Shown one piece after another: positions 52,956 to 61,700 of a stretch of DNA of 64,000 nucleotides. Made by a program: the position numbers and the translations under genes. The notes under the pieces were generated by a model. That model was not told where the DNA came from, did not search any database, and worked only from the letters and a program-made list of their open reading frames with translations. Origin of the DNA: Roseiarcus sp963730555. GTDB taxonomy: Bacteria > Pseudomonadota > Alphaproteobacteria > Rhizobiales > Beijerinckiaceae. The DNA is taken from assembly GCA_963730555.1 (NCBI GenBank), contig CAVSSS010000031.1, positions 186,001 to 250,000 on the forward strand, written 5' to 3'. Every line of letters begins with the position of its first letter. Position 1 is the stretch's first letter.

Positions 52956-53270
52956 ATGGCTAGTTTGAACGTTTTCCAGTGGCTGCGTTACGGTGGCTCG
53001 TGCAGGTGGTCGTGACGCGGTGGTGCAACCTGAAATGCGGTTACTGCACGGAATACGACCGCGCGTCTGATCCTGTGCCGTACGAGGAACTCGCATTACG
53101 TTTCGCGAAGCTCGCGGCGCTACGCGCGTGGCCGGTTTGCCTGACGAGCGGCGAGCCAACGATGCATCCGCGCCTACTGGACCTCGTAGCTGAGATTAGG
53201 AGGCAGGGTTTCAAGCGGCGCATGCTCGTCACGAACGGATGGCGTCAGACGCCGGCCCTCATCGACGCCC
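52956..53270 (+). pseudogene. Radical SAM protein, N-terminal half only (copy A)
   Basis: From ATG 52956 the frame reads MASLNVFQWLRYGG, then one base must change to continue LVQVVVTRWCNLKCGYCTEY with the C-x3-C-x2-C iron-sulfur motif. It goes on CLTSGEPTMHPRLLDLVAEI (the GGEP-like motif, with S for the first G) and RRMLVTNGWRQTPALIDALN. This aligns with the first 110 residues of copy C (54357). After about 53270 similarity ends and the DNA runs straight into the leader of copy B, so the C-terminal two-thirds is deleted. It cannot be functional as a full enzyme. Confidence 0.75.
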
Positions 53271-53361
53271 TCAATCGGACGGTTCGAGCTTGCCAAGAGC
53301 TGACGCGGTTGCTGGCCGGCAATCAGGCGGATGTCGGTTCAATCTCGTTGAGGAGTGGGAC

Positions 53362-54360
53362 ATGGTGACGCCACAGATGGTCCTGCGAGGAGCCATCGCC
53401 CGGACGGGTGTCAGGCCCTTCCCTCTGTCCCTGACGTACGAAGTCACATGGCTCTGCAATCTATCCTGCGGTTATTGCGATCGGCATACACCCATGCGCC
53501 ATGAGTTGACACAGGAGGAGATCTTTTGGGCGCTGGACGAGTTCCGGACGCTTGGAATGCTCCACACCCACCTTGACGGTGGTGATCCCCTGACCCATCG
53601 GCACATCGATGAAATCGTCGACTGGCTTACGCAACGAGGGATCACCGTATCCCTGAACAGCAACGGTATTCTCGTACCAAAGAAACTTGACACGATTCGA
53701 AAGTTATCTCTGCTGAAGATTAGCCTCGACGGCCCCCCTGAGAGTCATGATGCGATGCGGGGAACGGGGAGCTTTGAGAAAGCCCTCGCCGGCGCTACCG
53801 CCGCGCGAGATGCTGGGGTGAAGGTGGAGTTCACATGCACGGTGGGCCAGCATAATGCTCACACAATCGAGCCGCTGATCGACATCGCGTCCGCCGTCAA
53901 TATCCCGGTGGTCTTTCAACCCGCGTTGAACAGTTTATTTCTCGGCGCCGATCGCGATGGATCATCCTGGCAACTGGATGTCCAGTCCATTCGCGCGGCG
54001 TTCGCTCGGATTGAGCGGATAAAACGGCGGAGCAATGTGGTCGGCAATGGCTGGTCCAGCCTCAGGCATTTTCGGCGCTTCCCGGAGGACACGCGACCTC
54101 CGTGCGCGGCCGGATGGGTGATGGCGACCATGGACCCCGAAGGCGTTCTCTTTTCCTGCCCCCAGCTCAACCGAAGCGACCGATCCAACAGCGTCACACG
54201 GCTCGGGGCGGCGACGGCGTTCGCCAATCTGTCCCGAACGGGCTGTGGCCAATGCTGGTGCGCGCGCCTGGTCGAGGGAAATTATGCCTGGGGGATGCGG
54301 GTCGATCGCATGCTGCCACCATTCGAACGCCTGCCGCGCCAATCCAGGGGGGCTGCGTGA
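53362..54360 (+). CDS. Radical SAM protein with SPASM-like C-terminus (copy B)
   Basis: ATG 53362 follows GAGGAGTGGG. The 332-residue protein has the radical SAM cluster motif VTWLCNLSCGYCDRH, then LDGGDPLTHRHIDEIVDWL (GGE-like motif, D for E), SLNSNGIL, and KISLDGPPESHDAMRGTGSF, a ribose/substrate-binding block. The C-terminal Cys set (PPCAAGWVMATMDPEGVLFSC, GCGQCWCARL) resembles SPASM/twitch auxiliary clusters. It would cleave SAM to a 5'-deoxyadenosyl radical and act on a peptide or small molecule. It is a different subfamily from A/C/D and overlaps copy C by 4 bases (GTGA), so the two are made together. Confidence 0.82.
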   Translation: MVTPQMVLRGAIARTGVRPFPLSLTYEVTWLCNLSCGYCDRHTPMRHELTQEEIFWALDEFRTLGMLHTHLDGGDPLTHRHIDEIVDWLTQRGITVSLNSNGILVPKKLDTIRKLSLLKISLDGPPESHDAMRGTGSFEKALAGATAARDAGVKVEFTCTVGQHNAHTIEPLIDIASAVNIPVVFQPALNSLFLGADRDGSSWQLDVQSIRAAFARIERIKRRSNVVGNGWSSLRHFRRFPEDTRPPCAAGWVMATMDPEGVLFSCPQLNRSDRSNSVTRLGAATAFANLSRTGCGQCWCARLVEGNYAWGMRVDRMLPPFERLPRQSRGAA

Positions 54361-55355
54361 GCCCCGTAGGTCTGGATCCCGCAGCGCCCCGGTCGGCCAG
54401 CATCGCGCCAGGAACGAGCCCCCAACTCATTTCCTGGTTGGATTGGCTCCGCTATGGACCGTTCCTGGCGCAGGTGATCGTCACCCGGCGATGCAATCTT
54501 AGCTGCGGCTATTGCACGGAGTACGACAAAACCTCTGAACCCGTCCCCTTTGACGTTCTGCGGCAGCGGCTCGAGCGGCTCCGCGACCTTCGCACCTGGG
54601 CCATCTCCCTGATGGGTGGTGAGCCAACCCTTCATCCCGACCTCCTCAGAATCTTCTCCACCATGCGCGTGCTGGGGTTCCATCGCCGCATGATGACGAC
54701 GAATGGGCTCCTCCTCACCAACGAGATAGTTGACGGACTCAACAACAATGGCATGACCGACATGAGTCTGAGCATCGATGGGGTGAAACGGAACGCGACA
54801 ACCCGCAAGGTCCTTAACGTGCTGAGACGGAAGCTCGACATACTGGCTGAACGTGCACAATTCGACGTGGTCATCAGCGCCGTCATTGGGACCGCGCCTC
54901 GCGAGGAAGTTCTGGAGGTCGTCGAGTTTGCGAAGTCGCGCGGGTTCACACCCCGCCTTTTGGTCCTTCACAATGAACACGGCCAGATGGGGTTGTCCTC
55001 AGAGGAGCTCGCTGTCTACGCGGAGGTCAAACAACTGTTTGGACACCGGGTGACCGAGGAAGCGCACGGCTACCGCGAGCGCCTGATCCAGAATGGCGAA
55101 GCTCCATTTCGTTGTCGAGCGGGTGCGCGGTACCTGTACATTGATGAGGCTGGAATGGTGCGGTGGTGCGCGCAGACCCGCATGGCGTTTGGAAAGAGGC
55201 TGTCCGGGTACGCTCTGGAGGATCTTCGGCAACATTTCTATTCGGAGAAAACCTGCAGTGACAATTGTTGCGTGGGTTGCGTCCGGACGGCGTCCGCGTT
55301 CGACCAGTGGCGCTCCCAACACTCATCCGAAAGCTCGGCGCTGTCTCCTAGCTAG
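54357..55355 (+). CDS. Radical SAM protein with C-terminal cysteine cluster (copy C)
   Basis: GTG 54357 overlaps copy B's stop; 332 residues. Motifs: VIVTRRCNLSCGYCTEY (4Fe-4S site), SLMGGEPTLHPDLLRIF (canonical GGEP), MMTTNGLLLTNEIVDGLNN, MSLSIDGVKRN. The C-terminal third has PRLLVLHNEHGQMGLSSEEL, CRAGARYLYIDEAGMVRWC and TCSDNCCVGCVRTASAF, six or more Cys that could hold one or two auxiliary clusters. The substrate is unknown. The pairing of two different radical SAM enzymes in one transcript is the striking point. Best guess is peptide or lipid modification, with low confidence. Confidence 0.82.
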   Translation: MSPVGLDPAAPRSASIAPGTSPQLISWLDWLRYGPFLAQVIVTRRCNLSCGYCTEYDKTSEPVPFDVLRQRLERLRDLRTWAISLMGGEPTLHPDLLRIFSTMRVLGFHRRMMTTNGLLLTNEIVDGLNNNGMTDMSLSIDGVKRNATTRKVLNVLRRKLDILAERAQFDVVISAVIGTAPREEVLEVVEFAKSRGFTPRLLVLHNEHGQMGLSSEELAVYAEVKQLFGHRVTEEAHGYRERLIQNGEAPFRCRAGARYLYIDEAGMVRWCAQTRMAFGKRLSGYALEDLRQHFYSEKTCSDNCCVGCVRTASAFDQWRSQHSSESSALSPS

Positions 55356-55415
55356 TACATCGTGGACTTGCCTTGGGAAAGTGGAGAGCTCTTCTGAAGG
55401 AAAGAGGAGCATTTC

Positions 55416-55712
55416 ATGGGCAAGCCGCAGCGACGGTTCGGGAAGGAATTTGAAGCCGAAGCCGTTCGGTTGGTTGAGGTGAGTGGTCGGACGCAAAGGG
55501 AGATCGCCATGGACCTCGGCGTCGGCCTTTCGACGCTGCGACGCTGGCTCGACAAGCGCCGCGAGCACGAGATCGAGGCGCCGCCGCCCGAACGGCAGGA
55601 GGACCTGGCGGCTGAGCTGAAGCGGTTGCGGCGCGAGAATGAGATCTTGCGACAGGAACGCGAGATCCTGAAGAGGGCCGCGACTTTTTTCGCCAAGGAG
55701 GGAAGTCGATGA
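55416..55712 (+). CDS. IS3-family transposase OrfA (helix-turn-helix)
   Basis: A 98-residue protein with the IS3 HTH_8/transposase_8 pattern: GKEFEAEAVRLVEVSGRTQR, IAMDLGVGLSTLRRWLDKRR, then a leucine-zipper helix (ELKRLRRENEILRQEREILK). It binds the terminal repeats; a -1 frameshift into orfB gives the full transposase. Confidence 0.93.
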   Translation: MGKPQRRFGKEFEAEAVRLVEVSGRTQREIAMDLGVGLSTLRRWLDKRREHEIEAPPPERQEDLAAELKRLRRENEILRQEREILKRAATFFAKEGSR

Positions 55713-56566
55713 GGTTCCGTCTCATCGATGCGGCGAAGAAGGAATTCCCCGTCCAGCGTCTCTGCAAGGTTCTTGGCGTCAGTCAGAGCGGCTATTTTGC
55801 CAGGAAGGATCGACCGGCCTGCCGTCGACAGCATGAGGACATGGTGCTGCTGGCCCATATTCGCTCGGCCTTTGCACTGTCGAACGCAACCTACGGCAGC
55901 CCGCGCATGACGCGCGAGCTTCGCGATGACGGGATCACCATCGGTCGTCATCGGGTCGCCCGGCTGATGCGAGAGAATGCCCTGAAGGCGCGGCAGAGGC
56001 GGCGCTTCAAACGAACGACCGACAGCCTGCACGCCTTTCCGGTCGCGCCAAACCTCTTAAATCAAGACTTCAACGCAGCGGGGCCGAACCAGAAATGGGG
56101 TGCCGACATCTCCTATGTCTGGACACGCGAGGGCTGGCTCTACCTTGCCGTCGTCATTGACCTCTTTGCTCGGCGCGTCGTCGGCTGGGCCGCCGGCGAC
56201 CGGCTCCATAAGGAACTGGCGTTGTTGGCCCTACGCCGGGCCGTCGCCGTGCGGTGTCCATCCGTCGGGCTCATTCACCACGCGGACCGTGGCAGCCAAT
56301 ACTGCTCCGTCGAGTACCAGGCTGAGCTGAGAAAGAACGGCATCTCGATCTCGATGTCGGGCAAGGGAAACTGCTTCGACAACGCCATGGTCGAGACGTT
56401 CTTCAAGACCCTCAAGGCCGAACTCGTCTGGCGCACCATCTTCCAGAGCCGGATCGAAGCTGCGATCGCAATCGGCCGTTACATCGACGGCTTCTACAAT
56501 CCCGTCCGCCGCCATTCGGCGCTCGACTTCATCAGCCCGCTTCAGTTCGAAGGGCGGGCAGCGTAA
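55709..56566 (+). CDS. IS3-family transposase OrfB (DDE integrase domain)
   Basis: A 285-residue protein with an HTH_21 segment (FALSNATYGSPRMTREL) and the rve-type DDE core: GADISYVWTREGWLYLAVVI (first Asp), LIHHADRGSQYCSVEY (second Asp), and CFDNAMVETFFKTLKAEL (Glu), ending HSALDFISPLQFE. All catalytic residues are present. It overlaps orfA by 4 bases. Confidence 0.95.
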   Translation: MRFRLIDAAKKEFPVQRLCKVLGVSQSGYFARKDRPACRRQHEDMVLLAHIRSAFALSNATYGSPRMTRELRDDGITIGRHRVARLMRENALKARQRRRFKRTTDSLHAFPVAPNLLNQDFNAAGPNQKWGADISYVWTREGWLYLAVVIDLFARRVVGWAAGDRLHKELALLALRRAVAVRCPSVGLIHHADRGSQYCSVEYQAELRKNGISISMSGKGNCFDNAMVETFFKTLKAELVWRTIFQSRIEAAIAIGRYIDGFYNPVRRHSALDFISPLQFEGRAA

Positions 56567-56606
56567 AATCGAAAACGCTCTCCACAAATGCCGGGCAAGT
56601 CCATCG

Positions 56607-57168
56607 TTTCCAATCATATCAGCGGCTCGATCAAGGTTGTACGTCCAGGTGTGGACAACAGGCGGACGATTTTCATGCCGCGCATTCTACTGGTTCATGA
56701 CCAGAACGGTCAGTTGCGGCTGTCGCACGAGGAACTGAGTGCGTACGAGGAAGCGAAGCGCCGCATCGGCGACCGCGCGAACGAAGCCTTCGGATACCGC
56801 GGAAAAATGATCGAGTCCGGCAAAGCGCCCTTCAAGTGCCGCTCGGGCTCCCGATATCTGTACGTGGACGAGTTCGGGAGCGTCCACTGGTGCTATCAGA
56901 CGCGGGAGAATTTCTCCGAGGACCTGCTCGCCTACCCTACGCTGATCTTCACAAACAGTTCGATACGCCGAAAGACTGCAATGCGCACTGCACGATCGGT
57001 TGCGCCCGAACCGCCTCCGCCACGGTCGAGTGGCGCTCTCAGGGGACCTCTCTGACGCTCTCAGGCCGCCGACGGCCTCGTAGGAGGTTCAAGACCAGGA
57101 CGGCGCGTGTGCGTCTTGCAGCGCTCAATTTTCCGGCAGCATGCGCTGGAGAACGCGATCGCGCTTGA
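56607..57168 (+). pseudogene. Radical SAM protein, C-terminal half only (copy D)
   Basis: The frame after the IS reads FMPRILLVHDQNGQLRLSHE, FKCRSGSRYLYVDEFGSVHWC and YQTRENFSEDLLAYP, aligning with residues about 215-300 of copy C. At about 56935 one base shifts, and the last conserved block PKDCNAHCTIGCARTAS appears in another frame, ending at 57168 and overlapping the cytochrome b561 gene's 3' end. No N-terminal half or cluster motif is present on this side. It is either a separate truncated copy or the missing tail of a copy-A-like gene. Confidence 0.72.
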
Positions 57169-57685
57169 CGAGCCAATGGCAGAGCGCGCCCGCGATATGG
57201 AGCGCGACGATCAGGCCGATCAGAATCCCGCAGATGAGATGCCAGACGATAATGCGGTCCGATAGCGGCTGGTCCTTGCCGAGAATGGTAGGAAAATCGA
57301 AGAGGCCGAAGACGCTCACCGGGTCGCCGTAAGCGTTGGTCCCCGCCCAGCCGAGCACGGTCGTGACGAAGACAAGGACGTAAAGTGCATATTGCGCCCA
57401 GAGCGAGGCGCGCTGCTCGACGAGCGGCATGGACGCCTCCGGGGCCGGCACGCCGAAGGCCAGGCGCCTGACGAGCCTCACGACCATGACGATCAGGACA
57501 AGCGCGCCCAGCGCCTCGTGGAAGTTATAGAGATTGTCCCTGAGCGAGCCCTCGGGAACGAGCCGCTTCATCACCGGACCTAGGGCGAGGAGCACGATCA
57601 CCGCAGCCGCGACAAACCAGTGCATCAGTTTCGCCGACGCGGAATAGCTGGCCGGCGATGCGTGCGAATTCCATGTCGACGCCAT
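57125..57685 (-). CDS. Cytochrome b561
   Basis: A 186-residue protein with four membrane spans and His residues placed as in bacterial b561: LMHWFVAAAVIVLLALGPVM, FHEALGALVLIVMVVRLVRR, WHLICGILIGLIVALHIAGALCHWL. These are the haem b ligands. It passes electrons between quinol and periplasmic acceptors, possibly in superoxide or YceI-related stress responses. It is the last gene of a minus-strand row and is convergent with the radical SAM island. Confidence 0.9.
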   Translation of the reverse strand: MASTWNSHASPASYSASAKLMHWFVAAAVIVLLALGPVMKRLVPEGSLRDNLYNFHEALGALVLIVMVVRLVRRLAFGVPAPEASMPLVEQRASLWAQYALYVLVFVTTVLGWAGTNAYGDPVSVFGLFDFPTILGKDQPLSDRIIVWHLICGILIGLIVALHIAGALCHWLVKRDRVLQRMLPEN

Positions 57686-57739
57686 GAGGCCCTCCCAGTC
57701 GAGGCGACAAACATCGTCAAGCTAGCAGATCGCCGCCGC

Positions 57740-58957
57740 TCAAGGACAGGCTTCGGCCATGAGCGCCTTCGCGCCGTCCATCGCGGCAAGCTCAACCGGG
57801 GCGAAGACCTCCAGCTTGTCGGGCGCCTCGGCCGCAAGGGTCGCGCCGCCATGAGCGAGCGCGCAGAAGCGCTCGCGCGCGATAAGCGCGCGCGCCGGAG
57901 TCGTTCCAGTGGTCGGCAAAGGGACGGCTTCGACCCCGGGCGCGCTGGAGGCGAGGCTCAGGGCAAAAGGCAATGGCGCCTCGGGCGGCTTATGACCGCG
58001 CTCGTTCGCTTCCCACTCGACCACGCCGCCGCCGCGGCGATAGCGGAAGGCGATTTCGATCGTCTCGTCGCTTCCAGCGACCGATTGCGCGACGCTTGCC
58101 TGCACGAGATCGGCGCGCGGCGGATCGCCATCGAACGCTTTGGCGTTGAGGCCGTTCGCGCCGCTGGCGAGGACCGGCTCGGCTGGGTCGAGCGCTAGCG
58201 TCGCGAGAAGCGAGGCCTTGAGTTCAGCGGGACTGAGCCAGCGAATGCTGGCCGCCCATGTCTTGCGCATCAGGGTCATCACAGGGTCGCCCACGCCCAT
58301 GGCGTCGAGATAAGCCTCGACCGCCGCGTCAACGCCCCGCTGCTCGTAGATCTTGCGCGTCGACTTGAGGTGCGCCAAGCCTTCGGTCTCATTCACCAGC
58401 GTGGTGATCTGATGCACCCCCATCCGCGCCGAAGGGCTAGCGAGGCGCTCGACCCCGCCAGCGAGCACGAGCACGCAGGCCGAAGCGCACATGGCGCCGC
58501 CGGTGATCGCGCTGCCGGGGCCATCCGGACATTTCGGCGCGGTGTCCGGACAATTCGTGATCAATGTCCTGGCGACGGCGACCGCGAGGCCCTTCTCTCG
58601 AATGAGTTCGCCCATGGCCCCCGCATCGGCGACCGAGCCGCCCGGAGAATGGATGAGGATAGGCAGCCGGCGGCCTTTGAGATTTGCGATCGCATCGGCG
58701 AAAGCCTTCGCCGTGCCGGGCATGATCTGGCCCTCAGCCGACAACCATTCCGGACAATTCGGCTTGCAGGCCTGGTCGGCGCTCACAACACGCACGAAAC
58801 GCATCGGATGGACGCCGCGCGGGCGCGCGGGCGGCCTCAGGTCGGCGTAGGACGGCAGAGCGATGAGGCCGAGAAGCGCCGCCGCCAGCGCCTGGGCGGC
58901 CCGCCTGAGGCGTCGCTTGCGACTGAACGGGCGGCCGGTTCTCGGCCATGGGAACAA
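57740..58957 (-). CDS. Predicted periplasmic ClpP/crotonase-like protein (COG3904 type)
   Basis: A 405-residue protein with a signal-like N-terminus (RRAAQALAAALLGLIALPSYA). A ClpP-like core follows: ILIHSPGGSVADAGAMGELIREKGL, SAITGGAMCASACVLVLAGG (Ser nucleophile region) and SARMGVHQITTL with the His. It fits the periplasmic COG3904 proteins of alphaproteobacteria. A conserved Cys pair (LITNCPDTAPKCPDG, EACP) could form disulfides. Proteolytic function is inferred from the fold only; the C-terminal 180 residues are of unknown role. Confidence 0.78.
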   Translation of the reverse strand: MFPWPRTGRPFSRKRRLRRAAQALAAALLGLIALPSYADLRPPARPRGVHPMRFVRVVSADQACKPNCPEWLSAEGQIMPGTAKAFADAIANLKGRRLPILIHSPGGSVADAGAMGELIREKGLAVAVARTLITNCPDTAPKCPDGPGSAITGGAMCASACVLVLAGGVERLASPSARMGVHQITTLVNETEGLAHLKSTRKIYEQRGVDAAVEAYLDAMGVGDPVMTLMRKTWAASIRWLSPAELKASLLATLALDPAEPVLASGANGLNAKAFDGDPPRADLVQASVAQSVAGSDETIEIAFRYRRGGGVVEWEANERGHKPPEAPLPFALSLASSAPGVEAVPLPTTGTTPARALIARERFCALAHGGATLAAEAPDKLEVFAPVELAAMDGAKALMAEACP

Positions 58958-58995
58958 GCGATCCAGTCTCCGCGAGCGCCCGGGACGATCCCGCC

Positions 58996-59844
58996 TTACG
59001 ACGCCGCCCTGCGGCTTTCCCAGTAATCGCGGCCCTGCTCGCCCCGCAAGCGCTGATATTCGAACGCGACGACGCTCGCGCCGTGCTGGCGCTCGAGGCG
59101 CCGCACGATGAAATGCCCGCGGGCCAAGGTCTGAAAATGATCAGCGAAGGCGGCGTTGACCGCGGCGCCGCCAATCGCGCCCAGGACCGGCGCCGCCTGG
59201 GCCGCAAGCTTCTCGCTCACCACGACGCCGAAGCGCGCGGCGATCTGCGAAATCAGCCGCGCGATCACAGGCGCGGACTGGGCGGCGACGCCCTCGCTGG
59301 CGACGAAGCGCGCGCTGTCGCTGACCGACTTGGCGAGCGCGGCGCGAACCGTGAAATATCCGCTCTCGAAGGCCGTCTCTCCGCCTGGGCTGCCGAGAGC
59401 GAACACTTCGACGCAGGCGAGAGCCGCTTCCGGGGCGGTGAGGTCCTCGCCTTCCTCGCGCGCGATCTCAGCGATCGAGCGCAGAAGGATCGTGGTCGAG
59501 ATCGGCAGTTCCAGCGGCAGCGCCGCGAGCCCGAGCGCGCCTCCTACCGCTCCGGACGCAGCGGCGGCGAGCTTATGGGCGCGGTTGGCGGGCTTGGCCG
59601 ACGCGCTCAGATCAAGCGTGCGCAAAGCGAGCTTGAGCGCGCCTCTGAGGGCGGTCTCGCTCACATACGCGATCACCCGCCGGGCCGATTGCGGCATCGT
59701 GCGGCTCAGCATTCCGACCGGACGTCCGACAGCGTCGGTCAGCCGCTGGGCGAAGCTCGTCCCCTCGAGGCAGGCGACTGCCCGCCTCAAGTCCTCGGTC
59801 TCGTTCGGCGTCAGCCGCGCCGGCATATATTCGATGGTCGCCAT
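58996..59844 (-). CDS. EcsC family protein
   Basis: A 282-residue protein with the EcsC pattern: RRVIAYVSETALRGALKLAL, AAAASGAVGGALGLAALPLELPISTTILLRSIAEIA, CVEVFALG, AARFGVVVSEKLAAQAAPVLGAIGGAAVNAAFADHF. The glycine/alanine-rich hydrophobic helices suggest membrane association. The role of EcsC is poorly defined (linked to the EcsAB transporter in Bacillus). It lies upstream of the COG3904-type gene on the same strand. Confidence 0.85.
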   Translation of the reverse strand: MATIEYMPARLTPNETEDLRRAVACLEGTSFAQRLTDAVGRPVGMLSRTMPQSARRVIAYVSETALRGALKLALRTLDLSASAKPANRAHKLAAAASGAVGGALGLAALPLELPISTTILLRSIAEIAREEGEDLTAPEAALACVEVFALGSPGGETAFESGYFTVRAALAKSVSDSARFVASEGVAAQSAPVIARLISQIAARFGVVVSEKLAAQAAPVLGAIGGAAVNAAFADHFQTLARGHFIVRRLERQHGASVVAFEYQRLRGEQGRDYWESRRAAS

Positions 59845-59924
59845 AACTGCCCCAAGCCGCGTGGGCCATTCCGCGTCAACGCCGTGATATGGGGACGCCG
59901 AGCCTCAGGCCAAGAGCCCCACCG

Positions 59925-60749
59925 TCAAACGAAGGCGATAATCCCGAGGCTGATGACGCCGGCCACCCAGCAATAATAGGCAAACGGGCTCATCGCCTCG
60001 AATTCGTGCCGGTTGAAATAGCGCATCAGGAACGCGAGGCTGAGATAGGCGACAATGCCGGCCACCAATCCGGACAAAAGCGCCACCGGCCCCAGCGTCG
60101 CCCCCTCCTTCATCAGTTTCGGCGCCTCATAGACGTTGGCGGCGAGAATGATCGGTGCGCCCATGAGGAACGAGAAGCGCGCCGCTTCCGCGTGCTTGAG
60201 CCCCGCCACGACGCCGGCGACGATTGTCGCGCCAGAACGCGAGATTCCAGGGATCAGGGCCAAACATTGGGCAAAGCCGACCGCGAGCGCCCCTTTCCAG
60301 TTGAGCTGCCCCAGCGAACCAACCAATTCCTCGCCGATCCGGTCGCCGAAATAGAGGATGAAGCCATTGACGATCAAGAAGATCGCAGCGATTCCGGGCG
60401 CGGCGAAGGCGTCACCCAAGAGCTTGCGGAACAGGGCCCCGACGATGACGGCTGGGATGGTCGCCAGGATGACGTAGAAGAACGTCCGTCTGTCCGTCTT
60501 CGCGCGGGCGTCCGGCGCGCTGATGAGAGAGCGCAGAAAGCTCAGCCAGTCGCGCCAGAAGAAGACGAAGAGCGCGATCGAAGTGCCCAGATGCATGACC
60601 ACCAGATAGGCGAGCCAGTCCGGAGCCTTCTCATCGACTCCCCAATTCAAGAGCCGCGGCAGGATGACAGCGTGGCCGAGGCTCGAGACCGGAAAAAGCT
60701 CGGTCACGCCCTGCAGCACGGCCATGATAATCGCTTGCAGTGCAGTCAA
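59925..60749 (-). CDS. uppP: UppP (BacA), undecaprenyl-diphosphatase
   Basis: A 274-residue membrane protein with about eight spans. Both signature regions are present: LQGVTELFPVSSLGHAVILPR (with the E/Q-x3-E-type site and PVSSxxH) and ALIPGISRSGATIVAGVV (PGxSRSG). It recycles undecaprenyl pyrophosphate to the monophosphate carrier for peptidoglycan and surface polysaccharides. Length and motifs are complete. Confidence 0.95.
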   Translation of the reverse strand: MTALQAIIMAVLQGVTELFPVSSLGHAVILPRLLNWGVDEKAPDWLAYLVVMHLGTSIALFVFFWRDWLSFLRSLISAPDARAKTDRRTFFYVILATIPAVIVGALFRKLLGDAFAAPGIAAIFLIVNGFILYFGDRIGEELVGSLGQLNWKGALAVGFAQCLALIPGISRSGATIVAGVVAGLKHAEAARFSFLMGAPIILAANVYEAPKLMKEGATLGPVALLSGLVAGIVAYLSLAFLMRYFNRHEFEAMSPFAYYCWVAGVISLGIIAFV

Positions 60750-60824
60750 AGCGGCCCCCGCCGGTCAGTAGGAAAGACGCCCGGCGGGCGCGTTTATAGA
60801 ATCTCGTCGCAGAGCGCCTGGCCG

Positions 60825-61593
60825 TCAGCAGGTCGCATGGCCGCATTTATGCACGGCGTCGACCTTGTCCTTGAGCTGGTCGTAGCCGACGGCGCCGACG
60901 ACGACGTCCTGGCCGACGACGAAGGTCGGCGTGCCGTTGATTTGCAACGCATCGGCGAGTTGCATGACTTCGCTCAAGCCCGACTTGACCTCGGGGCTCT
61001 CCATGTCCTTGGCGAGCTTGTCCATGTCGAGGCCTAGCTCGCGGGCGACCGCCAGCGCCTCGGTCTTGCCGACTGGCGCCGTGGGTCGCCAGCAGCTTCG
61101 AGTGGAAAGCCCAGAACTTATCGCCCGGCAATTGATTGCGGGCGGCGCTGGCGACCTTCGCCGCCTCGACCGATCCGGGTCCCAAAACCGGATAATCCTT
61201 GAGAACCAGCTTGAGGTTCGGATCGTCCTTCATGAGCTTCGTGACGTCCGGCAGCGCGCCCTTGCAGAAATGGCAATTGTAGTCGAAGAATTCGACGAGC
61301 GTCGCGCTGCCTTGCGGGTTGCCGATAGTCGCCTGATATTTCGAGTTGAACAGAGCGCTCGACTGGGTGTCGACGACTTTCTGCCGCTCCGCGTCAGCTA
61401 CTTCCTTGTCATGCTTGTCGAGCGCCTCAATCGCCGAGCGCAGCACGTCAGGGTTGTTGACGAGATAATCCTTGATGAAGGCGCCCAGTTCTTGCTTCTG
61501 TGCCGGCGTAAACTCATCGGCGCTTACAGGCGCGGCTATGCAGGCAGTCCCGAGGAACGCGGCCGTAAGGCCAAAGGCGGTAGCGAGCTTCAT
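60825..61593 (-). CDS. DsbA/Com1-like periplasmic thiol oxidoreductase, frameshifted near 61078
   Basis: ATG 61593 opens a signal peptide (MKLATAFGLTAAFLGTACIA), a short N-terminal helical domain, then the thioredoxin fold with active site FFDYNCHFCKGALPDV. At about 61075-61085 the frame shifts: LLATHGA joins to VGKTEALAVARELGLDMDKL and then LQINGTPTFVVGQDVV with the cis-Pro loop, ending GHATC at 60825. Corrected length about 255, normal for the BdbD/Com1-like DsbA family. It catalyses disulfide formation in exported proteins. Confidence 0.85.
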
Positions 61594-61700
61594 TCAGATT
61601 CTCCAGACTGCGGCCGGGGCTCAAGGGCGGCCACCTTATTCATAAGCGGCACGCATTAGGGCCACAATTGCAACTTTGTTGTGGCCCCTCAAGACTGAAC

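Larger units (their letters stand above)
55363..56603 (+). mobile_element. IS3-family insertion sequence, 1241 bp
   Basis: It starts TGGACTTGCCTTGGGAAAGT and its other end reads TGGACTTGCCCGGCATTTGT on the opposite strand, with the usual TG...CA termini. A 3-bp duplication TCG flanks it (55360-55362 and 56604-56606). Two ORFs (orfA and orfB) overlap by ATGA, the usual IS3 arrangement. It lies just after copy C's stop, before the copy D remnant. Both ORFs are intact. Confidence 0.9.

Noticed and set aside
52895..52963. A 22-codon ORF (MAYEGGGRARRAGRRS...) as precursor peptide of the radical SAM enzymes
   Set aside because: No ribosome site, low-complexity Gly/Arg composition and overlap with the copy A start; nothing supports translation or modification.
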